A stretch of DNA of 12,335 nt from Parachlamydiaceae bacterium (GTDB lineage: Bacteria; Chlamydiota; Chlamydiia; Chlamydiales; Parachlamydiaceae): positions 1 through 12,335 of the forward strand of contig JAUXSJ010000032.1 of the NCBI GenBank assembly GCA_030679615.1, read 5' to 3'. Of the stretch, positions 7,130 to 12,335 are shown piece by piece. Under the pieces are notes generated by a model. That model was not told the DNA's origin. It saw nothing but the letters and a program-made list of their open reading frames with translations, and did not search any database. The translations under genes and the position numbers were made by a program. Each line of letters begins with the position of its first letter. The first letter of the stretch is position 1.

Positions 7130-7714
7130 TTAATTTACAGGTGCAGGAGCGTTGAAGCTTTTAGGAAATTGCTTTCTCACGCCTGGATAATAATAAGCAG
7201 AAAAGGTCATTGCTACTGTTCCTATTACTTGTTCTTCATTATTGATTTGGACAACAGCTTGATAATCTCTTAATGCCCAATCATGTCTGACAAAATCAGC
7301 TATCGACGGTGTTTGATGAGGAGTTGTAAAGGAAATTTCAATTTCTTTTCCTGGTTCAATGGCAGGAAGATCTTTTGATTCTGATTCAAAAAGGACGCTG
7401 GACTCTTCTTGATGTAAAGGCTTTGCAAAGGCATAACGAATGAATATTTTTCCAGCTGAATTGGCAACAGAACCTTTATTTTCAACGACAACTTTAACTT
7501 TTACAGGTCCGCCAGGTTGTATTTTATTGGGGTGATCTTCTTGCAAAGGTTTGAGAGGCTCGATATAGACATTTCCTTGTAACATTGCATGACCAGAGCC
7601 ATTATTTTGCATCACTCCGTAACCTATTCTTGCTAATAATAAAAAGGTTAAAACAAGAAGGGTGACTGTTCTTAATCCTCGTTTATCAGATAATAATTGC
7701 TTTTGATCGTTCAT
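7130..7714 (-). CDS. Membrane-anchored Ig-fold (CARDB-like) protein, function unknown
   Basis: This 194-residue protein has a charged N-terminus and one hydrophobic segment at about 14-34, which could be an uncleaved anchor or a signal peptide. An extracytoplasmic beta-rich domain of about 66-172 follows. The pattern PGGPVKVKVVVENKGSVAN...IFIRYAF...IEPGKEIEISFT resembles CARDB/Ig-like beta sandwiches, but this is a fold guess and no named family is recognised. It is the last gene of the DUF47-PiT operon, 11 nt after the permease stop. GGAG 6-7 nt before the ATG is a good ribosome binding site and fixes the start. Its place in the operon suggests an envelope-side role connected with phosphate uptake, but nothing in the protein shows that. 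It ends in a Pro/Ala-rich tail. Confidence 0.78.
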   Translation of the reverse strand: MNDQKQLLSDKRGLRTVTLLVLTFLLLARIGYGVMQNNGSGHAMLQGNVYIEPLKPLQEDHPNKIQPGGPVKVKVVVENKGSVANSAGKIFIRYAFAKPLHQEESSVLFESESKDLPAIEPGKEIEISFTTPHQTPSIADFVRHDWALRDYQAVVQINNEEQVIGTVAMTFSAYYYPGVRKQFPKSFNAPAPVN

Positions 7715-7725
7715 TTTTTGCTCCG

Positions 7726-9141
7726 TTATCCAAATATGGCTTTAATAAAATAAAATAAAATGATGGATATGATCGCTCCAATTGGAACTGTAAAAATCCA
7801 TGAAATAAAAATATCTCGCGTTGTATTTAAATTAATGGCTTCCAAACCTCTAGCAAAACCTACTCCCATGACAGCTCCCACTAAAGTATGTGTTGTAGAA
7901 ATGGGCATCCCAAGATAAGAAGCTAAAACAATGGTTGTTGCGGCTGCAAATTCTGCGGAAAATCCACGGGAAGGAGTGAGTTCTGTAATTTTTCTTCCGA
8001 TGGTTTCAATGACCCTCCATCCCCATGTTGCCAAACCAATCACAATACCTAACCCTCCTACAGCTAGAGCCCAAATTGGAATTGGAGCTTCAACTGCATA
8101 GATACCGGTGGTTAAAATGGCAATGGCAGCAGATAATGGACCAATCGCATTGGCTACATCATTGGCTCCGTGAGCAAATGCCATCATGCAAGCACTCATA
8201 ATCTGTAAATAACTAAATATTTCTTCCACTTTTAAATATTCAGAATGACTTGTTCCACTATGCTGTTTTTCTTGAATGGATTGAGTTAATCCTTCGACTT
8301 CTTGTACAATTAGACCCGTATGATAATTGAGTTCTCCTTCAGTTGCCCCAAGGACTTTTTTGAGGTGTCGGCAAGCTTTGTTTAAAGAATGAATGATTTC
8401 TAATTGCGGAGGAAGGTGCAATTGAGGTTGTTGAATGGATTCAATACGTCTTACTAAAAAATAACTTATTATAGCGCCTACTGAGCTCACGGTCAAAGTG
8501 ATCAATGTTTTATCAGTGATATTTAAATTTAAATTGATATTAGCCATGCCTTGAGAAACAAAGACAATACTTAAAATTGATAGTAAGATGAAGACCAGCC
8601 AAGGGGTTAGTCGTTTGGCAGCTGCGATAGGGTCCGATTTAAAGAAAATTTTCCTGCGTAATAAAACGAAGATAATATAGCCTAAAATTCCACCCATTAT
8701 AGGGGATAGAACCCAACTACTAATAATAAAAGCAACATTACCCCAATAGACTGTTTCGATACCGCCAACGATACAACCAAATCCAATAATTGCACCTACA
8801 ATGGAATGAGTCGTTGAGACAGGCCATCCAAAATAAGAAGCAATTTGTAACCAGATTCCCGCGGAAGCAAGAGAAGCGAGCATCCCATAAACAAGGGTTC
8901 GTGGATCATGGATAAAGTAATCGGGATTAATAATCCCACTTTGCATGGTTTTAGAAACGTGGGATCCGAAGAAAAAAGCGCCACAAAATTCAAGGACAGC
9001 GGCAATAAGGACTGCTTTTTTTAGAGTAAGTGCGCCTGAACCAACAGACGTACCCATGGCATTGGCTACATCATTAGCTCCAATATTCCAGGCCATGTAA
9101 AAGCCTGTAACGATGATAATGATGAAAAGTGCAGTATCCAT
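7726..9141 (-). CDS. PiT-family inorganic phosphate permease
   Basis: This is an inner-membrane phosphate transporter of the PiT/PHO4 family (low-affinity uptake driven by H+ or Na+). The 471-residue protein shows the inverted-duplication signature twice. The N-terminal half has GANDVANAMG near residue 22 and PVSTTHSIVGAIIG near 107. The C-terminal half has AHGANDVANAIG near 326 and PISTTHTLVGAVMG near 415. Around ten hydrophobic segments are visible, with a hydrophilic central loop at about 240-305. The start lies 8 nt after the double stop (TAATAA) of the DUF47 gene and has no evident Shine-Dalgarno, so expression is probably coupled. The same gene pair sits beside the dpp ATPases in Chlamydia trachomatis (from memory, CT689-CT692), which supports both the identification and the lineage. 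Confidence 0.95.
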   Translation of the reverse strand: MDTALFIIIIVTGFYMAWNIGANDVANAMGTSVGSGALTLKKAVLIAAVLEFCGAFFFGSHVSKTMQSGIINPDYFIHDPRTLVYGMLASLASAGIWLQIASYFGWPVSTTHSIVGAIIGFGCIVGGIETVYWGNVAFIISSWVLSPIMGGILGYIIFVLLRRKIFFKSDPIAAAKRLTPWLVFILLSILSIVFVSQGMANINLNLNITDKTLITLTVSSVGAIISYFLVRRIESIQQPQLHLPPQLEIIHSLNKACRHLKKVLGATEGELNYHTGLIVQEVEGLTQSIQEKQHSGTSHSEYLKVEEIFSYLQIMSACMMAFAHGANDVANAIGPLSAAIAILTTGIYAVEAPIPIWALAVGGLGIVIGLATWGWRVIETIGRKITELTPSRGFSAEFAAATTIVLASYLGMPISTTHTLVGAVMGVGFARGLEAINLNTTRDIFISWIFTVPIGAIISIILFYFIKAIFG

Positions 9142-9149
9142 AAAATTTA

Positions 9150-9824
9150 TTATTTAATTTCTAAAGTCATTCGAATTCGATAGCCTAAATTTTCCGATAA
9201 ATTGGAAATCGCAGCTATACTTTGAAAAAGTCTTTGCCATTGATGAAAAGTCACATAAGTGAGTTGATCTTCTGCCTTAAACAAGCATTTCAGAAGTTTA
9301 CGTTGGAGTAAATCCACTTCATGCTCGCGATAGGCTACTTCATCCACCATGGATTGCACTTTTTTGGCTTCGCTCCCACCAAAAGAAGATTCCACTAGAT
9401 CTGGCAATTCTTGAATAATCAATAATGCCTCATCAAAAGTTTCGATATTTTTCTGAACAAAGAGTTTAAACTCTTCTCTAAAAATTGGCAATAACTCTAA
9501 TGGTTTTAAAGTAACTATTACTCCTGCATCTTCTACTTTATCGGCAATTGAGTCCTGAAGAGACAAAATATCCAATAAATTACCTCGATTAATGGGAAGA
9601 AAAAGACTCGTTGGTAAATTATTTCTAATGTCATTTTTTATGAGATCGGCATCGTGTTCGAGTCGAGAAATTTCTTCAGAAATTTGATCAAGAGAAGAGT
9701 AATCTTTAGCTTCTAATGCGTCATAAATTTTAGGTAAAGAATGAACACATTTTGCAACACTTTCCATATGTAGTTGCAAAAGGGAAAAGGGGGATCGGCC
9801 GAATAACTTCAGTATTGTTAACAC
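9150..9824 (-). CDS. DUF47/PhoU-like regulator of phosphate transport
   Basis: This all-helical cytoplasmic protein of the DUF47 (PhoU-divergent) family is usually encoded next to PiT permeases and is thought to modulate them. I chose the GTG at 9824 (224 residues). It is preceded by an AAAGAGAA Shine-Dalgarno-like run about 8 nt upstream, and the protein then begins MLTILKLFGRSPFSLLQLHMESVAKC, matching the usual family N-terminus and ~220-residue length. A longer frame opens at a TTG at 9887 (245 residues), but its extra 21 residues look like non-family sequence and cross a candidate promoter. Conserved-looking features include the ExxxLExDADxIKxxIRxxLP segment and ILSLQDSIADKVEDAG. It is the first gene of the operon and is divergent from the peptide ABC genes. 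Confidence 0.88.
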   Translation of the reverse strand: MLTILKLFGRSPFSLLQLHMESVAKCVHSLPKIYDALEAKDYSSLDQISEEISRLEHDADLIKNDIRNNLPTSLFLPINRGNLLDILSLQDSIADKVEDAGVIVTLKPLELLPIFREEFKLFVQKNIETFDEALLIIQELPDLVESSFGGSEAKKVQSMVDEVAYREHEVDLLQRKLLKCLFKAEDQLTYVTFHQWQRLFQSIAAISNLSENLGYRIRMTLEIK

Positions 9825-9841
9825 AAAGAAATTCTCTTTAT

Positions 9842-9869
9842 TTAATATTGATACTATCAAATTACTCAA
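9842..9869 (-). promoter_or_regulatory. Candidate promoter of the DUF47-PiT operon
   Basis: On the minus strand, TTGAGT (9869-9864) is followed after 16 nt by TATTAA (9847-9842), an imperfect sigma-70-like pair. It would place the start site about 10-15 nt before the GTG at 9824 and so fits the shorter DUF47 start. The region is AT-rich, so chance matches are likely. Confidence 0.3.
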
Positions 9870-9901
9870 TGACCTATTCTTGAGCAAGGAATTTGTTTCG
9901 T

Positions 9902-9930
9902 TTGCATTTCATTTCTTTTCATTTTATATT
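9902..9930 (+). promoter_or_regulatory. Candidate promoter of the peptide ABC ATPase genes
   Basis: TTGCAT (9902-9907) and TATATT (9925-9930) are spaced by exactly 17 nt. The predicted start site is around 9937, directly at the ATG at 9938, which would make the mRNA leaderless or nearly so; no Shine-Dalgarno precedes that ATG. An upstream TTG at 9893 in the same frame would lie before this promoter. The AT-rich context lowers confidence. Confidence 0.4.
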
Positions 9931-9937
9931 TTTAATT

Positions 9938-10972
9938 ATGAATAATTTTGAATCTCACCCCATTTTAAAAATAAAAGATTTAACAACTTGTCTAAAAGTT
10001 GGACATGAAGAATGGACTGTCGTCGATCGACTAAGTTTTAATCTTTATCGAGGAAAAACTTTAGCTTTAGTGGGCGAATCTGGATGTGGAAAATCCCTTG
10101 CTGCTCTTTCAATTATGGGTATTTTACCTCAGCCTCCAGCCCTTCCCTCGACAGGAGAAATTCTTTATCGTGATAAATCTTTATTAACTCTATCAGAAAA
10201 AGAAATGAGAGCCATTCGTGGTTCTAAAATTGCCATGATTTTTCAAGATCCAATGAGTGCGTTAAATCCAGTGTTTACGATTGGTAATCAGCTGATTGAG
10301 GTGGCTGAATTACATCTTGGATTATTTGGAGATGAAGCTTGGGATCGAGCAAAACAAGCATTGGAAGATGTGGGAATTTCAAATGCTGAAGAACGATTAT
10401 CCTGTTATCCCCATCAGCTTTCGGGTGGACTTAAGCAGCGTGTGATGATCGCTATGGCTTTAATGTGCGAGCCTGATGTTTTAATTGCAGATGAGCCTAC
10501 GACAGCTTTAGATGTTACGATTCAAGCCCAGGTTTTAGATTTAATCCGTCAATTGCAAAAGAAAAATGGAATGGCTTTGTTATTGATCACACATGATATG
10601 GGGGTTGTTTCTGAAATGGCCGATGAAGTCATTGTAATGTATTTAGCACAAGGCATAGAGCATGGAGGTGTGAATGAATTGTTGGATCTTCCTTTACATC
10701 CATATACAGTAGGGCTTTTTCAATCAAGGCCTTCACTGGAAAATCAAAAAGGTCAGTTAAAGCCGATTGCTGGACAAGTTCCGTTGTTTAAGCATATTCC
10801 TAAAGGATGCAGATTTCATCCTCGTTGTCCTTATGCAATGGATAAATGTCGAAAAGGAATTGTGCCTGTTTTTCATCCAGATTCTTTACAACATTATACA
10901 AAATGTTGGTTATATGATGGATCTGATGAAAGTCAAGAGGGTCGAGAGCGTTTAAGTCAGGAAAAAATATGA
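9938..10972 (+). CDS. dppD: Dipeptide/oligopeptide ABC transporter ATPase (DppD/OppD)
   Basis: This is one of two nucleotide-binding subunits that power peptide import through an inner-membrane permease. I start at the ATG at 9938 (344 residues), because family proteins begin a few residues before the ILKIKDL strand; the 15 residues encoded from the TTG at 9893 are Phe/His-rich and look non-coding. Motifs in order: Walker A GESGCGKS 46-53, Q-loop FQDPMSALNP near 100, signature LSGGLKQR near 160, Walker B VLIADEPTTALD near 180-192, and switch His in ITHD near 218. The C-terminal oligopeptide-transporter domain is intact, with four cysteines (GCRFHPRCP, DKC, TKC) of the kind reported to bind an Fe-S cluster in DppD-type subunits. 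dppF follows with a 4-nt ATGA overlap. Permease and binding-protein genes are not adjacent. The substrate (di- or oligopeptide) cannot be told from sequence. Confidence 0.93.
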   Translation: MNNFESHPILKIKDLTTCLKVGHEEWTVVDRLSFNLYRGKTLALVGESGCGKSLAALSIMGILPQPPALPSTGEILYRDKSLLTLSEKEMRAIRGSKIAMIFQDPMSALNPVFTIGNQLIEVAELHLGLFGDEAWDRAKQALEDVGISNAEERLSCYPHQLSGGLKQRVMIAMALMCEPDVLIADEPTTALDVTIQAQVLDLIRQLQKKNGMALLLITHDMGVVSEMADEVIVMYLAQGIEHGGVNELLDLPLHPYTVGLFQSRPSLENQKGQLKPIAGQVPLFKHIPKGCRFHPRCPYAMDKCRKGIVPVFHPDSLQHYTKCWLYDGSDESQEGRERLSQEKI

Positions 10973-11772
10973 CTACTCCGTTATTAGAAGTGAGAAATTT
11001 AAAAAAAAGCTTTCCACTTTTTTCTGGATTATTTCGAAAACAAACAGGTGAGATTGTAGCAGTGGATGATGTTTCATTTACATTACAGCCTGGTCAGGTT
11101 TTAGGAATAGTTGGTGAATCAGGAAGTGGAAAAAGTACTGTTGCAAGAGTGGCGATTCGATTGATTGAGCCAACAGAAGGGGAAAGTTTTTTTGAAGGAA
11201 GATCCCTTTTTTCGATGAATAAAAAGGAATTGAGACAAATTAGAAAAGAGATTCAGATTGTTTTTCAAGACCCTTTTTCATCGTTGAATCCGAGAAAAAA
11301 TATCCGTGAAAACATGGGGGAAGCTTTATTTTACCATGGAATTGTTTCAACATTAGATGAACAGGCTGAGCGTGTAGCGCAAACATTGATGCAGGTGGGT
11401 CTTTCGCCAGATGTGATGATGAGATATCCCCACGAGTTTTCGGGTGGACAGCAGCAACGCATTTGTATTGGTAGGGCAATTATTTTGCGACCAAAATTAA
11501 TTATTTGTGACGAGGCAGTTTCAGCGTTGGATGTATCGATTCAAGCGCAAATTTTAAATTTGTTGTTAGATTTAAAAGAAAGATTAAATTTAGGATATTT
11601 GTTTATTTCACATGATTTATCGGTGATTAGACATTTGTCAGATCACATTATTGTGATGAAAGAAGGTAAAGTGGTTGAAAGTGCCGAGACAAATGAATTG
11701 TTTGAGAGTCCACAGCATGCCTATACGAAGGCATTATTGGGAGCTATTCCGAAGTTAAGGGTAAGAAAATAG
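10969..11772 (+). CDS. dppF: Dipeptide/oligopeptide ABC transporter ATPase (DppF/OppF), short form
   Basis: This is the partner nucleotide-binding subunit of the DppD-type protein. It shows Walker A GESGSGKS at 49-56, Q-loop FQDPFSSLNPR near 101, signature FSGGQQQR near 157, and Walker B LIICDEAVSALDVS near 177-190, with DEA in place of the commoner DEP; the catalytic Glu is kept. Switch ISHD lies near 217. AGGA 6 nt before the ATG is a good ribosome binding site inside the end of dppD, and the ATGA overlap implies coupling. The protein stops right after the HAYTKALLGAIP segment, at 267 residues, whereas many DppF/OppF run to ~320-330 with a Cys-containing C-terminal domain. It may be a natural short form or a 3' truncation next to the transposase gene that begins 50 nt later. 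Confidence 0.92.
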   Translation: MTTPLLEVRNLKKSFPLFSGLFRKQTGEIVAVDDVSFTLQPGQVLGIVGESGSGKSTVARVAIRLIEPTEGESFFEGRSLFSMNKKELRQIRKEIQIVFQDPFSSLNPRKNIRENMGEALFYHGIVSTLDEQAERVAQTLMQVGLSPDVMMRYPHEFSGGQQQRICIGRAIILRPKLIICDEAVSALDVSIQAQILNLLLDLKERLNLGYLFISHDLSVIRHLSDHIIVMKEGKVVESAETNELFESPQHAYTKALLGAIPKLRVRK

Positions 11773-11822
11773 ATTAGAAAAATGTACAAATTAAAAAAAT
11801 TTAAAATCATAGAATTTAAAAA

Positions 11823-12275
11823 TTGACACATACATACTCACAATTACTTTTCCATCTTGTATGGTCGACAAAAGAACGTCGACCATTAATTTTACCTGAT
11901 TTTAAAAAAGCTCTATATGAATATATGGCAGGTATATTTCGTTCATTAAAATGTTATTGTTTATTAATTGGAGGTGTGGAGGATCATATTCATGTTTGTG
12001 TTGAAATCCCTCCCTCTTTGAATATTAGTGATGTAATGAAAACTGTTAAAGTAAGCACAACCAAATGGATTAAACAAAATTATGTCAATTGTAACGATTT
12101 TGAATGGCAACAGGGTTATGGAGCTTTTAGTGTTAGTACTTCAAATAAAAATGTTCTTTTAGAATATATTAAGAATCAAGAACAGCATCATAAAAAAGTT
12201 GATTTTAGGGAAGAATTCTTAATTCTGTTGCAGAAACATGGTGTTAAATTTGAAGAAAAATATCTTTGGAAATAG
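11823..12275 (+). CDS. tnpA: IS200-type Y1 transposase (TnpA, HUH single-strand type)
   Basis: This single-domain 150-residue transposase of the IS200/IS605 Y1 family moves single-stranded DNA circles using one tyrosine nucleophile. The HUH metal-binding motif is His55-Ile-His57 (GGVEDHIHVCVEIP), and the catalytic tyrosine is Tyr115 in EYIKNQEQHH, with Gln119 four residues on as in the family. The C-terminal tail (FREEFLILLQKHGVKFEEKYLWK; residues 128-150) matches a common IS200-like subgroup. The start is a TTG at 11823; a TAA lies two codons upstream in frame, and no ATG gives a full domain, so TTG is the likely start. No Shine-Dalgarno is seen, in keeping with low transposase expression. 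The length is complete and all catalytic residues are present, so it could be active. No TnpB/IscB-type partner is in the window. A hairpin follows its stop. Confidence 0.93.
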   Translation: MTHTYSQLLFHLVWSTKERRPLILPDFKKALYEYMAGIFRSLKCYCLLIGGVEDHIHVCVEIPPSLNISDVMKTVKVSTTKWIKQNYVNCNDFEWQQGYGAFSVSTSNKNVLLEYIKNQEQHHKKVDFREEFLILLQKHGVKFEEKYLWK

Positions 12276-12285
12276 TTTTTTTCTG

Positions 12286-12304
12286 GCACCCTCTTCGAGG
12301 GTGC
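12286..12304. repeat. Perfect hairpin after tnpA, probable IS end structure
   Basis: GCACCCTC-TTC-GAGGGTGC forms a perfect 8-bp stem with a 3-nt loop, 10 nt after the transposase stop and just after a T-rich run. The T run is upstream rather than downstream on the plus strand, so it does not read as a classical intrinsic terminator. IS200/IS605 transposases recognise subterminal hairpins, so this is best read as part of the element's right end, which may continue past the window edge. I found no matching hairpin in the AT-rich 50 nt upstream of the gene. Confidence 0.55.
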
Positions 12305-12335
12305 ATGATGTATTAACTGCCTTTCCCATAGCTAC

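Noticed and set aside
9825..9887. TTG start of DUF47 at 9887
   Set aside because: The GTG at 9824 gives the usual family length and N-terminus and has a better upstream purine run.
9893..9937. TTG start of DppD at 9893
   Set aside because: It encodes a Phe/His-rich stretch unlike the family and lies ahead of the candidate promoter.
12286..12304. Classical intrinsic terminator for tnpA
   Set aside because: The stem is good, but the T run lies before it rather than after on the plus strand, and no T run follows it on the minus strand.

Overview
The window is AT-rich and looks like part of an environmental chlamydia (Parachlamydiaceae/Protochlamydia-like). This is an inference, from three things. 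First, gene neighbourhoods recalled for pathogenic Chlamydia reappear here: pal next to a LysM/coiled-coil envelope protein, and the dppD/dppF ATPases next to a DUF47 plus PiT phosphate-permease pair. Second, the genes are low in GC. Third, two genes resemble those of amoeba-associated relatives rather than the reduced human pathogens: a large GDH2-type glutamate dehydrogenase and a MurI glutamate racemase. No rRNA, tRNA or CRISPR array was seen.

Layout, left to right. (1) 1-65 holds a short octamer tandem repeat. (2) 600-3680 and 66-590 (minus) form a two-gene unit: a ~1000-residue NAD-type glutamate dehydrogenase, then, 9 nt on, a small two-helix membrane protein. (3) 3681-4310 is a 630-nt gene-free stretch dominated by a giant inverted repeat (137-nt arms, 44-nt spacer). 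(4) 6638 down to 4311 (minus) is an envelope operon of pal, a LysM coiled-coil protein and murI, whose reading frames overlap by 11 nt and 1 nt. A good sigma-70-like promoter precedes pal. (5) 6639-7129 is a second gene-free stretch with an unrelated giant inverted repeat of the same build (109-nt arms, 43-nt spacer). (6) 9824 down to 7130 (minus) is a phosphate-uptake operon: DUF47 regulator, PiT permease and an anchored Ig/CARDB-like protein. (7) Divergently, 9938-11772 (plus) encodes two peptide-ABC-transporter ATPases overlapping by 4 nt. (8) 11823-12275 is a single-domain IS200-type (Y1, HUH) transposase, followed by a perfect 8-bp hairpin that probably belongs to the element end.

How the genes fit together: pal (lipoprotein with a peptidoglycan-binding OmpA-like domain), the LysM protein and MurI (D-glutamate for peptidoglycan) form a coherent cell-wall/outer-membrane-tethering operon. 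DUF47-PiT is a standard low-affinity phosphate uptake pair. The peptide ATPases need permease and binding-protein partners that are not in this window.

The least explained parts are the two long, nested, gapless palindromes that bracket the pal-LysM-murI block, the cysteine-rich insert in Pal, and the short DppF ending just before a transposase.
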